Assembly: GCF_023856365.1 (NCBI RefSeq)
Contig: NC_064540.1
Location: 9,639,691-9,703,690 of the forward strand
Source of the DNA: Brienomyrus brachyistius
Taxonomy: Eukaryota > Chordata > Actinopteri > Osteoglossiformes > Mormyridae
DNA length: 64,000 nt
Direction: 5' to 3'
This document shows, in pieces, positions 12,471 to 24,110 of the stretch; the first letter of the stretch is position 1; every line of letters begins with the position of its first letter. Both the position numbers and the translations under genes were made by a program. The notes below the pieces were generated by a model, which was not told where the DNA came from, did not search any database, and saw only the letters and a program-made list of their open reading frames with translations.

Positions 12471-13636
12471 CCTTTAGAGGATACAGCTGCAAGTATTTAT
12501 TTTTAGGTATATTTATCTCATGTTTGCCTACAACATGACTAAAAGGACGTTGCGTTAGCCTTATCTGTTCAGAACATAAATATTATCTAATGACAACTGC
12601 AGAGAGATTAATTCGCAGATGCATGATTAATACAGTTTAATATAATGATAACAACAGTTTAATATCATCAGTAAATTGCTGTTTTTCTTTCAAGACCATA
12701 AGTATGGAAAATGTTCGTAAAACTTTCCTGTATTTACAAACGTGCGTTTATGGGCTATGTTACATGTTTGTTTGCAGTTCAGCATATTTAATGTGGCACA
12801 GACCAGTCAGAAGACAGCTTTTGCCAACCTAACCCAATAGCAAGGAAGGGGTGGGGTTTGGGGAAGCCTTCTGAGGGCCCCCGTGACCGCAAGGTAATCG
12901 GCAGATGTGCAGCACTTCATTACGCTGCTAATTAATTCCCTGCTTGTTAGACATCTTCCGTGGGTTCATTTGTGCTCACTGCTTGATTCGTTTAAACCTG
13001 TCTGTATGTTAATAGATGTGTTTTTCTGTCGGCTTGCAGCGCAGTGCAGAGGGAACGCGCTTGCTTGTGAGTGTGCAGTGCCCGGCTGTAATTATGGGCT
13101 TTTCACGGTATCAGTGTCACCCCAGGGTGCGTGACACCTATTTATGTGGCAGCAAAGCTTCTGACTTTTCCAAGTAGATTTTCACAGCCTTCCCCATTGA
13201 TCTTCCTGGGTCGTTCTCCCCTTTAGTCTTTCCCGCCAGTCTTCTTTGGTGGTCTTCCCTGGTGGCGTTTTCCATTGGTCTTCCCCATCTGTCTTCTCTG
13301 ACCATCTGGATAAATGGATGGATTAATGGATCTTGAGTCAGTTTTAACTGCCCACGGTCATTTCCTGAGCTGTTATCGGGCACAGAGCTCACATACTGCA
13401 GGATATGGCATGCATCAGCCGCAGCTGTCCTGCAGCCGCATCATGAACGTGACAGCTGCACCACTGCGTCACCATACAGCAGCACCCATCAAGCTCCTGA
13501 CCCTGTGACCCTTATCGTCTCCATAGGGGGAACCCCAACAAATTAGCAGAAAACATCTATCCATCCATTTGCTGTAACCACTTATCCTGTTCAGAGTTAC
13601 AGAGGTGTGAGGTGACGACACTAACCTCCCCCCATC

Positions 13637-13672
13637 CCCCCCCCCCCCCCCCCCCCCCCCCCCTCACCCCCC
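13637..13672 (+). repeat. Poly-C tract
   Basis: A run of about 30 or more C residues with a few interruptions. It is likely length-polymorphic and prone to sequencing error. Confidence 0.9.
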
Positions 13673-14040
13673 GGGCATGCTAACATTATAGGAAAAAGAA
13701 AAGTGTGGGCTTGTTTGCTAAAAACAGGGTGTAAACTGTGGTCAGGGTCAGAGCCAAAGTCCCTCAATGAGTCAGTTCTCCACGCTGGACTGTGTAATGA
13801 TGCTGCAGTTCATAAATTCCGTCCACAATGTCACCCTTCCATGGGAATGAACCAGGACTCCAGCTCAGATGGTACCCATCCCAGGCACCATCTGGACATA
13901 TGGGATGGAAGGCACAGTGCATGGGTGGTCAGAACTTGCATAGATACATTAATGGACAAAATGGCATGTAGAGCAGTACCAGCAGCCATAGTTATGGTGT
14001 GTTATATGTGGAGTTGCGGGTACTGTAAGCTAAACTGAAG

Positions 14041-14470
14041 TAATAGGTCTTCAGTCAAGATTTAAACACTGAGATCAAATCAGCATCCCAGACGTCGGCT
14101 GGTAAACCATTCCGCAGTATAGAGGCCCTGTAGCAGAATGCTTTACCACCCACAGGCACTTTATTTATACGTGGAACAGCGAGGAAATCTGCATTCTGTG
14201 ATCTGAATGGACAATGCGGCTTGTAAACTGGAAGTTATTCTGTCAGGTAGGCAGGTGCTAGACCTTTAAGTGTCTTACATGCAAGTAGGAGAACTTTGAA
14301 CTCAGTCCTGAACCTAACAGAAAGCCAGTGCAGGAGGCTAAGAACAGAGGTTATGTGTTCAATCTTAATGCTCCCAGTGACAATTCGAGCTGCTGCATTT
14401 TGAATACGCTGCAAGGTGTTTAATGCTGCTGTTAAATGCTGCCGTGAATACAAAGGGATAAGCAAAAAAT
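14041..14470 (-). mobile_element. LINE 3'-end fragment (L2/CR1/Rex1-like)
   Basis: The minus-strand translation at about 14235-14465 carries the C-terminal signature of a LINE ORF2: LQRIQNAAARIVT, then HITSVLSLLHWL, RFRTEFKVLLLA and LKGLAPAYL. This corresponds to the region after the reverse transcriptase in L2/CR1/Rex1-type elements. The flanking 14041-14230 sequence also reads as common fish repeat DNA. The fragment is 5' truncated and has no complete reading frame. Clade assignment is from memory. Confidence 0.7.
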
Positions 14471-14721
14471 CCAGGCAATATTCTCCTGAGGTTCAAAGCC
14501 AAACAAAATCCATTCCGGAACATTCTCTCATTCACCATCAGAAGTACTCACTTGTTATACATCATTTGCTATAAATAATTTGGCTAGTGGTGGGGCGGAA
14601 GCTGACCACAGGGGTGAGACAGAGCAACAGAAAACTAATTAAACTGAGGCCTTTTAATGACGGGAGGGAGCTCAGAGCAGCATGACAGACCTTTCAGCAC
14701 TGCAAACTCAGAATAGACGTA

Positions 14722-14895
14722 ACGGCAGGGCGCGGGACAGGGCTGGTCCCAGCCCACGTGGCTCCCTAGGCGAGCATCACCCCCGGCACCCCCCTGTCTG
14801 AGACAAAGTGAAATTGCCAGGAAAGTCAGTGCCCCCTCAGAAGATGGTGCACTAGGTGGCCTCCTATGTCGCCTAGGGGATTGACCGGCCCTTTT
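14722..14895. mobile_element. Possible fold-back MITE
   Basis: The left edge contains GGGCTGGTC and CCCTAGGCGA. The right edge carries the imperfect inverse, TCGCCTAGGGG followed by GACCGGCCC. The arms are imperfect and the left one is interrupted, so this is a weak call for a non-autonomous DNA element. Confidence 0.35.
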
Positions 14896-14899
14896 GCAG

Positions 14900-16040
14900 C
14901 AGGTGCCGTGGGGTGGGGTCCCCTGGGCTGATCAGGTCTCTTCAGCACTTGACTTCCTTAACGAGCACCAGTGTGAAGCTCCCTTCCTTACTGGCATTTT
15001 AGGCTTGGGGCTGTGGAGCTGATGGTCCCCCCTGCCACGCACACTGGGGGATTCTGGTGTGCTCACGAGGAGCTCAGGCGTCACATTTAGGTTGAGGTAT
15101 GACAGTGTTCCCAGGGTGCATCTGTGCTTGTCACATGACAACTTTAAATGTTACCCGAATGAAGCCCCAAGAGCAAATAACAGCATAGTTTGTTGTTGTG
15201 CAGGCCATAAGCACACGCATGCTGCTCTGGTATTTCGCGGGGGGGGGGGGCGGGGGTTCATCACCCCGTGTGTAAGACATGAGGCTTTGGCGTGTTCATC
15301 TGGCAGTGTTCATGGGGCCGCAGATAACCCAGCTCATTTCGCTGTTTCAAATGAGATTTGAAGATCCGCTTGTGGTGAAGTCAATCTGCTAAGAGCCATT
15401 TTACACCTAAAAATAAAAACTAAAATCAATCAATCTGTTTATCTATCCATCTATCCTTCCCTTGACTGATTGACCATCCTCAGGGGGCATATATAGCATG
15501 TTGTTTGCCCTTGGTGGTGGGGGGGGGGCAATGATCACATACTGTACATCCCGCAGACGGCAGAGTTACCACAGGAAAGACGGGAGCTAAACGACAGAGC
15601 AGCACCCATACGGTGACCCCGGCAGCGAGATCCCTGCAGACCTGTGCTGGTAATCAGAGTCCGCAGGATAAGATCAAAGGGATCCACTCAGAGTCATTAT
15701 AGAGGCTTAGCCTTGATCTGGTGCAAATTTTTCAACTTGGTGTCTGTTTTCTTCAGAGATAATAGCTATGAATGATGGGTGTGTTACTGTATGAGCAATG
15801 TGTGTACCGGTATGAATCATGCATGTACGTGTATTAGCAAAGTGTATATTCATATATGAACTATGTGTGTACATGCATGAAGGATGTGTGTGTACAGGAA
15901 TGAACCAGAGGTGTACATATATGTGCACTTAGTTTATTCATGTATAAACCATGATATGTGTCTATGTACATGTGTGCATGCCCATGCATACTGTGGACCT
16001 CAGGATTATAATGACTGAGACATCCGAGGTGAAGAATTTT
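14900..16040. other. Gene-free stretch
   Basis: No coding exon is recognised. Poly-G runs occur at about 15240-15255 and 15518-15528. Diverged repeats built on GTGTGTACATGCATGAA occupy about 15785-15990. Confidence 0.45.
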
Positions 16041-16260
16041 GAACATGATGTGCTTGTTGGTACCAGATGTCCTCCAGGGATTTTCACGCACTACAGTGTG
16101 TGGAGTTTCTGGGGCATGGTGTAGAACACCTTGTTGTTGAGAGAGGTCAGAGGAGAATTGTCACAATAACAGGAAGATCACAAGTGCAGATATAACAGCT
16201 CATTATAGTAGGGGTGTGCAGGACTGCTTCTCTGAATGCAGGACACGTCTACCCTTGAAG
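16041..16260 (+). mobile_element. Dispersed-repeat relic
   Basis: Phrases such as GGGATTTTCACGCAC, GAGAGAGGTCAGAGGAGAAT and TCTGAATGCAGGACACG match, from memory, a multicopy sequence found in many fish genomes. Class and ends were not determined and reading frames are broken. Confidence 0.4.
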
Positions 16261-16909
16261 AGGTTCTGGAGGCAAAAATGGTTCCTACTTGGTTCTAGTT
16301 ATGTTTCCCAAGTATATGTATGTGAAAGATTTTGTGGATGGTTTCTGCAGCGCCTCCTGCTCGAACACCTGTCAGGATAACCTCACAACTTGCTTTTGTG
16401 CACCTGTAACGACCTAAAAAGCGGTACGAAACGCGTCGAAGTTTCTCGACTCGACGAGGCTTTTCGCAAAAACGCTGGAAAAGCCAGGGGCCGGACCGAG
16501 TGTAGGGGGCGTGGCCAGAGACAGCCTGGTGACTGTTCCAAATCATGGGTGCATGTTACAAGTCCGGAACATATTTTAACTTAGTACTAACTTAGCATCA
16601 TATTTGATCTGATTCGACTGAATATCCCAGGTTTCCATCTCTCATGCATCTGGTGTGACGTGTTTTCAGACTCTCAGGCTGGCGCAAAGAAATCTTACGG
16701 GAATTGAACGTCTCACTCCGGTCAGCTGACCAAAGTTGGTAACCTTGGTATTGTGTGTAGGAGATTCGGTATAACTATAATTTCGTTCTCCATTTACATG
16801 CCCGTAGTGTCTTTAAGTGTTATGTAGTTTTGCCTGAAGCGCAAAAATAAAACAAAGCAATTAAAGCCGATCAGTGGCTCAAATTGTGCTGTAGCGATTG
16901 AAGAACTTT

Positions 16910-17020
16910 TGTCGGAAGTTGGATTCGAACCCACGCCTTACTTGGGAGAACAGAATACCCCTTACTTTGAAAGGCCATTTTCGCTGTGCAGGAGGGTTGA
17001 GACCGCTCGGCCATGGGGCA
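16910..17020 (-). pseudogene. tRNA-Leu-like unit, copy 1
   Basis: On minus, the box A motif TGGCCGAGCGG and box B motif GGGTTCGAATCC both fit the Pol III consensus. The 3' half, ATTCTGTTCTCC then GGCGTGGGTTCGAATCC and CTTCCGACA, closely resembles tRNA-Leu(CAA). The 111-nt length suits an intron-containing tRNA-Leu. However, the 5' acceptor strand (CTGCCCCA) cannot pair with the 3' strand and the D-to-anticodon region holds extra bases. I read it as a degenerate tRNA-derived Pol III unit or SINE head rather than a working tRNA. Confidence 0.7.
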
Positions 17021-17690
17021 GTTTCCAGTTGAACCCTAAGGAGTAGGTTAAGTCCAGCCTTGGCTTCCAAGCTGACGTTTTTCTACATATGTGCTTGTGT
17101 ATCATGGACAGTAAGAGGGGGCAGGCAAGGAGAGAATTTCTCTCTTTGGGGATCAATAGAGTGTTGTTATTATAACGTCTAAAACGTATGATGGTCTGTC
17201 GATAAATCAATAACAATATCAATGAAGTCAATGTTTATCTAAAGAAATCAGAATTCAGGAAAAACCAGGGGCCGGACCGAGTGTAGGGGGCGTGGCCAGA
17301 GAATGCCTGCTGACTGTTCCAAATCATGGGTGCATGTTACAAGTCCGGAACATATTTTAACTTAGTACTAACTTAGCATCATATTTGATCTGATTCGACT
17401 GAATATCCCAGGTTTCCATCTCTCATGCATCTGGTGTGACGTGTTTTCAGACTCTCAGGCTGGCGCAAAGAAATCTTACGGGAATTGAACGTCTCACTCC
17501 GGTCAGCTGACCAAAGTTGGTAACCTTGGTATTGTGTGTAGGAGATTCGGTATAACTATAATTTCGTTCTCCATTTACATGCCCGTAGTGTCTTTAAGTG
17601 TTATGTAGTTTTGCCTGAAGCGCAAAAATAAAACAAAGCAATTAAAGCCGATCAGTGGCTCAAATTGTGCTGTAGCGATTGAAGAACTTT

Positions 17691-17801
17691 TGTTGGAAGT
17701 TGGATTCGAACCCACGCCTTACTTGGGAGAACAGAATACCCCTTACTTTGAAAGGCCATTTTCGCTGTGCAGGAGGGCTGAGACCGCTCGGCCATGGGGC
17801 A
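17691..17801 (-). pseudogene. tRNA-Leu-like unit, copy 2
   Basis: Same unit 781 bp further on. It differs from copy 1 by a C-to-T change in the acceptor region (GTTGGAAG on plus) and by AGGGCTGAG for AGGGTTGAG. Box A and box B are intact. Confidence 0.7.
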
Positions 17802-18471
17802 GTTTCCAGTTGAACCCTAAGGAGTAGGTTAAGTCCAGCCTTGGCTTCCAAGCTGACGTTTTTCTACATATGTGCTTGTGTATCATGGACAGTAAGAGGG
17901 GGCAGGCAAGGAGAGAATTTCTCTCTTTGGGGATCAATAGAGTGTTGTTATTATAACGTCTAAAACGTATGATGGTCTGTCGATAAATCAATAACAATAT
18001 CAATGAAGTCAATGTTTATCTAAAGAAATCAGAATTCAGGAAAAGCCAGGGGCCGGACCGAGTGTAGGGGGCGTGGCCAGAGACAGCCTGCTGACTGTTC
18101 CAAATCATGGGTGCATGTTACAAGTCCGGAACATATTTTAACTTAGTACTAACTTAGCATCATATTTGATCTGATTCGACTGAATATCCCAGGTTTCCAT
18201 CTCTCATGCATCTGGTGTGACGTGTTTTCAGACTCTCAGGCTGGCGCAAAGAAATCTTACGGGAATTGAACGTCTGACTCCGGTCAGCTGACCAAAGTTG
18301 GTAACCTTGGTATTGTGTGTAGGAGATTCGGTATAACTATAATTTCGTTCTCCATTTACATGCCCGTAGTGTCTTTAAGTGTTATGTAGTTTTGCCTGAA
18401 ACGCAAAAATAAAACAAAGCAATTAAAGCCGATCAGTGGCTCAAATTGTGCTGTAGCGATTGAAGAACTTT

Positions 18472-18582
18472 TGTCGGAAGTTGGATTCGAACCCACGCCT
18501 TACTTGGGAGAACAGAATACCCCTTATTTTGAAAGGCCATTTTCGCTGCGCAGGAGGGTTGAGACCGCTCGGCCATGGGGCA
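18472..18582 (-). pseudogene. tRNA-Leu-like unit, copy 3
   Basis: Third copy. It has CCCCTTATTTTG for CCCCTTACTTTG and GCTGCGCAGG for GCTGTGCAGG. Box A and box B are intact. Confidence 0.7.
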
Positions 18583-19252
18583 GTTTCCAGTTGAATCCTA
18601 AGGAGTAGGTTAAGTCCAGCCTTGGCTTCCAAGCTGACGTTTTTCTACATATGTGCTTGTGTATCATGGACAGTAAGAGGGGGCAGGCAAGGAGAGAATT
18701 TCTCTCTTTGGGGATCAATAGAGTGTTGTTATTATAACGTCTAAAACGTATGATGGTCTGTCGATAAATCAATAACAATATCAATGAAGTCAATGTTTAT
18801 CTAAAGAAATCAGAATTCAGGAAAAGCCAGGGGCCGGACCGAGTGTAGGGGGCGTGGCCAGAGACAGCCTGCTGACTGTTCCAAATCATGGGTGCATGTT
18901 ACAAGTCCGGAACATATTTTAACTTAGTACTAACTTAGCATCATAATTGATGTGATTCGACTGAATATCCCAGTTTTCCATCTCTCATGCATCTGGTGTG
19001 ACGTGTTTTCAGACTCTCAGGCTGGCGCAAAGAAATCTTACGGGAATTGAACGTCTGACTCCGGTCAGCTGACCAAAGTTGGTAACCTTGGTATTGTGTG
19101 TAGGAGATTCGGTATAACTATAATTTCGTTCTCCATTTACATGCCCGTAGTGTCTTTAAGTGTTATGTAGTTTTGCCTGAAGCGCAAAAATAAAACAAAG
19201 CAATTAAAGCCGATCAGTGGCTCAAATTGTGCTGTAGCGATTGAAGAACTTT

Positions 19253-19363
19253 TGTCGGAAGTTGGATTCGAACCCACGCCTTACTTGGGAGAACAGAATA
19301 CCCCTTATTTTGAAAGGCTATTTTCGCTGCGCAGGAGGGTTGAGACCGCTCGGCCATGGGGCA
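19253..19363 (-). pseudogene. tRNA-Leu-like unit, copy 4
   Basis: Fourth copy. It shares the changes of copy 3, plus AGGCTATTTTC for AGGCCATTTTC, so copies 3 and 4 are the closest relatives. Box A and box B are intact. Confidence 0.7.
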
Positions 19364-19599
19364 GTTTCCAGTTGAACCCTAAGGAGTAGGTTAAGTCCAG
19401 CCTTGGCTTCCAAGCTGACGTTTTTCTACATATGTGCTTGTGTATCATGGACAGTAAGAGGGGGCAGGCAAGGAGAGAATTTCTCTCTTTGGGGATCAAT
19501 AGAGTGTTGTTATTATAACGTCTAAAACGTATGATGGTCTGTCGATAAATCAATAACAATATCAATGAAGTCAATGTTTATCTAAAGAAATCAGAATGA

Positions 19600-21610
19600 C
19601 AAGTCAGCCAAGTCAGGCGGGTTAGCCGTCCAGCCCCTGAAGGACATTACATTCTCCGTTTCTTACTGCTGACTTTCTCCCAAGTAGCCCAACCCTGTAT
19701 CTGCCTTTATTAGATATTTTCAGCTACATCTTTGCAATACTTATTGGACAGGCTAATGTGTCAGATGAAAATGACTCTGATAGCACTGCTGATGAGTCTG
19801 CTTGACATTTAAAAGAGAAAATTTGTCCCAAATGACTGCAGGACCCTTGGCACTGAGAGCCCAAATTCACAGAAGAAAGCCATTGAAATAGCACTGGTAA
19901 CAGTGTACTGATGTCGGAGTTGGAAATACAAAGCAATCAGTTTCTGTGAGCCTGGAACTCCTAGTAGCCAGGAGGGTTTGCTACAAGTAAACTAACATGA
20001 GAGGAAGGTTATATGTGGGTGGGATTTCAACTGGAAGACATCATTGCAGGCTCTCTGCTCTGCAACACCTGCATCAGTATGTATGTGTATCAGTGTATTT
20101 GGCAGAGAAGCACACTCTATGCTGCCCTCTGGTGTCTCTCTTCATCAATGCAATACTACGCAATCATCCCGTTCTCTTTCCACAATTTCCACACTAACTT
20201 TCTTGCTTCTGGGTGTTTAGGGCTCAGCTGAGTTTGCTCATGACTCAGCCTCTCTGGAAGCTTCTATAAACCGGTTATTATCCACACTGCTATTCGTAGA
20301 AAGCACAGCTTCGGGTCACTGATACCCAAAAGTGGCGTCAAGAAAACACAGTCTGCCGGTAAATCTGTCATCCAGATGAAGATCGGCTCAGAGACCCTGC
20401 AGCATGACACCTCTGGCAGCAAAGACGCCTCATTGCTGGGAAACGTGCCAACGGGAAGCTAGTGGAAGCAGCCATGGAGAAGGCGTGGGGCTCCTCGAAG
20501 GCTTTAGGGACTCTCTTTCCAGGGGTGTCCAAAGCTACAGGTCTCCCCTTAGGACCACCCTCCTCCACTCTTTACTCCACTATGTGACAGTATTTGGCTG
20601 TCGCTACCATCTCCCTTTAGGAAAGTTTAGGGAGATTCATAGTTCCACGTAGAATCTACGCCATCAGTAGCCACATAACCCATACTGTAGCCTGACTCGC
20701 ACTTCCCCAGTAACAAAACTACAGGTGTCAGACGTAGGCTATCTCTGGCCTAGATTCTAGGCAGAAGTATAAATCAGCCTTTTAGTGGTCAGCTCCCTGA
20801 GCAGCGAGTCGGCACCAGGACACCAAAAGGCCTCCATTAAAAGCTTTCAGTTCTGCTGTCATTTTTAGGGATGAATGCATGCTCTCCATTCCTCTACATT
20901 CATGATCTTATGCTCTCACTGGCCTTTAGCAGACTGACCAGCTCCAGTCCAGCTGCATAGTATAATGTAAGCAACCAGCTCACCAGAGCGTGCGTCAGAT
21001 TGTTATACAGGGGGCTCCTAATATCAGAAATAAGCCTGAAGCATAAGAAACACACTGACTGACAAGGAAAATGCACCATTTCCTTTTTGATTTAAACAGA
21101 ACCATTGCAACACACCATGTAATTACGCATTTTATAAAATTACATTTTTCTCTTCTGACTCACTTAAATAAATGGGGGGGTGGTGTTTTTCCTAGACCTT
21201 GATTAAAATCTCAACACCAAATTAATTGAGGGAAAAAAATCTGTAGAACTTCACATATTGATAGTCTTATTTTTAATCTTTCTTTACTCAGAAAAGATAA
21301 GGGGGAACAATGCGGGCAGTCCGAGGGAACGAGCAAGATAAGTCCTGCTTTGATTCGTACGTTTCTTCAGCTCGACTGTTCTCACGTTACTGAACTGATG
21401 GCGTTAATGTTTCTCTTTATGCCCTTTCTAGCACAAATTACCATTTTAAGAAACTCCTAACTGGGTCTTTTTTTCTTTAACCTGAAATACTAGGGTTCAT
21501 GAAAGAGAAGATAGGAACTGATCAATTAGGATATTTAGGAAAACCACCCTCAAGCTGTTAACGCTACAGTTTATGGTCATTGAAATTTGAACAGGCCAAT
21601 ACTGGGATGT
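19600..21610. other. Gene-free stretch
   Basis: No conserved exon, RNA gene or complete transposon is recognised. Composition is mixed, with AT-rich DNA at 21100-21300. Confidence 0.45.
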
Positions 21611-21612
21611 AC

Positions 21613-21883
21613 CTTGTCTGACCCTCGCATGTATTTAGCTTGTGTAAATCTCCCACAGTGTAAATCTCCTGCAGTGTAAATCTTCCGCAGTGGAAATCTC
21701 CCGCAGTGTGTGTGCACCTTGCAGTTCGGCATCTGACAACCTTGTATTTCTGCTCTGTGTATTTGGTTCGGTGCTCGTTGGGTGCCTGTTATAGTCCTGT
21801 TAAAGGCTGCTATTAAAGAGCAGGTTTTCCCCAGCAAGCAAGTCTCCTTGTCCTTCTCTGCTCCCGCGATGCCTGGTGCTATA
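21613..21883 (+). mobile_element. Truncated 5' LTR of an LTR retrotransposon
   Basis: This segment aligns by eye with 22560-22800. Shared phrases include TTATAGTCCTGTTAA, TATTAAAGA and AAGCAAGTCTCCTTGTCCTT. It ends immediately before a primer-binding site, as a 5' LTR should. Its left part is shortened relative to the 3' LTR and contains four 16-bp direct repeats (TGTAAATCTCCCACAG-like) at 21643-21706. The two LTRs are visibly diverged, so the insertion is old. Confidence 0.75.
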
Positions 21884-21884
21884 C

Positions 21885-21902
21885 TGGTGTCAGAAGTGAG
21901 AT
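21885..21902 (+). other. Primer-binding site for tRNA-Leu
   Basis: TGGTGTCAGAAGTGAGAT lies just downstream of the LTR end. It is complementary, with one mismatch, to the 3' end of tRNA-Leu including its CCA tail. This is the minus-strand priming site used by many Ty3/Gypsy-type elements. Confidence 0.75.
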
Positions 21903-22445
21903 CCCGGAGCAGGCTGATGCAGGTGCTGATCGCCATGATCTGGCAAGCTTGCTCCAGCTTGGAGGACCTTGAGGAGGCTGAGAAGCAGGGACACCTGACG
22001 AGAGATGCGAAGCTCGTCTGCTGGTACTGTGGCTGAGGAGGGCTCTGGGCACGCTACTGCCTGGAAGCTTGGAGGCTGCTCTGTTGGAGCGGTAAGGGGC
22101 ATGTCGCAGCTGGGAGACCCAGCTAGCTCAAGAGCACCATGAGCTTGACGAGCAGCGGCAGCAGGGCCATCAGGACCGGGAGCGGCTGTGGGAGTCCCTG
22201 GGTGTCCCGGGTCAGGTAAACCCTCTAGAGGGGGTACTAGGTCCTCTGAAGGCGCGGAAGAGGAAGGGTCAGCCCCGGGGAGATCTGAAACGCCAACACC
22301 GGCCAGCAGCTATCCACGCCAGCGCTTGGGGAGCTACCTGCCCCATCATTTGAGGCGATGCACTGTTGGCTGCTACTGGACCCCTGAGACTGAGGAATTG
22401 GGGGGCGGTGGTCGCCGGAATGATCGCCCTCTGAGGAGGGGGCAG
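21903..22445 (+). mobile_element. Collapsed LTR-element interior with polypurine tract
   Basis: Only about 540 bp separate the primer-binding site from the 3' LTR, where a full element needs several kilobases for gag and pol. The remaining open stretches are rich in Glu, Gln and Arg, as in a gag N-terminus. No protease, reverse transcriptase or integrase motif is seen. GAGGAGGGGGCAG at 22433-22445 is a plausible polypurine tract. The element is internally deleted and could only move with help from another element. Confidence 0.65.
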
Positions 22446-22807
22446 TGTAGCGTCGGCTGGGCGCATGTCCCAGCACGCCCCACGTGCAGTTGTAAATATC
22501 CCTTGTTGTGCTGTTGTTGTTGTTAATGGTTGCATTTCCTTATTGTTGTGCATGTGTTTCCCCGTGTCTTGTGTGTACGCTGTCTGATTCTCGCTTGTAT
22601 TTTACTTGTTTAAATCTCCCACCATGTGTGCAATTTACAGTTCAGTGTCTGACAACCTAGTTTTTCTGCTTTGTGTATTCGGTTCAGTGCTTGTTGGGTG
22701 CATGTTATAGTCCTGTTAAGGACAGATATTAAAGAACGTATTTTCTCCGGTAAGCAAGTCTCCTTGTCCTTCTCTGTTCCTACTATGCCTGTCTGCCTTG
22801 CGCTACA
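22446..22807 (+). mobile_element. 3' LTR
   Basis: It begins TGTAGCG right after the purine tract and ends GCTACA, consistent with TG...CA-type LTR ends. Length is about 362 bp. TATTAAAGAACG at about 22728-22740 probably includes the polyadenylation signal region. Confidence 0.7.
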
Positions 22808-22809
22808 CA

Positions 22810-24110
22810 ACCATTCACATCTGCAGCATTGCCAAAAAAACACCAGAGAGCAGAAAATTACAACAAGGTAAGAAAATAGGTATTTAAAAACAACAACACC
22901 AAATCTAAACAACACCAAATGTTCAACTCCCAGAATGCTCTACACTGGAAAACCACAGGTTTATAGCGGCAAGGTCGCCACCATATTTATTTTGAAAAGA
23001 TATGGATAAATATTTTTCTCAGTTGTTAATTACTACTCCTTAAAATGAATTGGTAAGTTTTCAATTTAATTATGATAAATGACCTCTATGAATTGCTAAT
23101 AATTATTTTGTAGTTCCTGGTCCTTAAATAATTCAGTTTACTGATTAATCCAAATCAAATGCTAATTTGTACTCTTGTATTTGACTGACACAAATGAACT
23201 AAATCGAACAATGTAACACATCATGGATACGGCGACTATAACAGTAAAAAGCCCTATGACACTAATTAAAGATATGGGAAATAAACAGCAGATCCCTCAG
23301 ATCGCTGATCCACACCGCAACTCGCATGCCATGTGAGCGGCTTCACTGCCATTGGTGGCGTGCTACATTGGCTAACCAATAAGCGCAAGCTGAAAGTTCA
23401 CATGCGGGTAATGCACGACGATCAATCATCATGATTGGGAACGCGCATATCGTGAGGGCAGACATGTCTTTTTGTATCATTCATGTCCCAAATGCAAAGA
23501 TTTCTAACAAAAAAGACTTGAATTTACAACTACCAATTCATAGACAATTTGTTAATATTCACGCAAGAAATAAAACTAATTATTACGAAGTATCGCGGCT
23601 AAAACCGCCATCGATATAATGAAAAAGTAATAAATTACACAAGTGCTTAAGCCTTAATCAATTTATTTAACAAAAATATGATGCACTGACTAATATATTT
23701 AAAACATGATATGACAACGCTCCATCAGTAACACGCTCTGGCTGTGATGTACTAAATATCTGGCTATATGTTTAACCCTGTAATAAATGTCCGTTATCAC
23801 GAGAAAACAGCATAAAATTTGGGGTTTCTCGACTTCGTAATTTCTATTGTTCTTGCTTAAATTAAGTCATGAGTGCTTTATTGTCAATACATAAATACAA
23901 ATAAAATAAATTAATGTATAACATCAACCACACAACACAAATATAATATAAAAAATATTGTACAAGCGAATGATTATGTGCATGTGTGCAAACAGGCAGT
24001 ACAGTATTGGCCAAGTGCAAATGAAGAACATGAAACCCATCTATTTTCTGAGCTACTCATCCTATTCAGGGTCAGGAGGGGTCCAAAGCTCATCCTGGAG
24101 GCTACAATCA
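22810..24110. other. AT-rich gene-free stretch
   Basis: No gene is recognised. The last 50 bp before the minisatellite (from about 24056, TCCTATTCAGGGTCAGG) read as the same fish dispersed repeat that supplies the minisatellite unit. Confidence 0.5.

Larger units (their letters stand above)
16477..19597. repeat. Four-copy 781-bp tandem array
   Basis: Four head-to-tail copies start at 16477, 17258, 18039 and 18820, with exact 781-bp spacing. The last ends near 19597, where AATCAGAAT changes from TCAGG to GACAAG. Copies differ by only about a dozen substitutions, for example GTCGGAAG versus GTTGGAAG at the start of the tRNA-like part. The expansion is therefore recent or being homogenised. Each unit holds a GC-rich start (GGGGGCGTGGCC), a tRNA-Leu-like unit on minus and a stretch reading TATTGATCCCCAAAG on minus, a motif common in fish retroposon DNA. 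Nothing in the unit looks protein-coding. Confidence 0.95.

Noticed and set aside
16910..19363. Four functional tRNA-Leu genes
   Set aside because: Box A and B are good, but the acceptor stem is unpaired and the anticodon arm is disrupted in every copy.
16962..19574. Repeated 89-residue minus-strand proteins
   Set aside because: They occur once per 781-bp unit and overlap the tRNA-like region; no known family and no coding signal.
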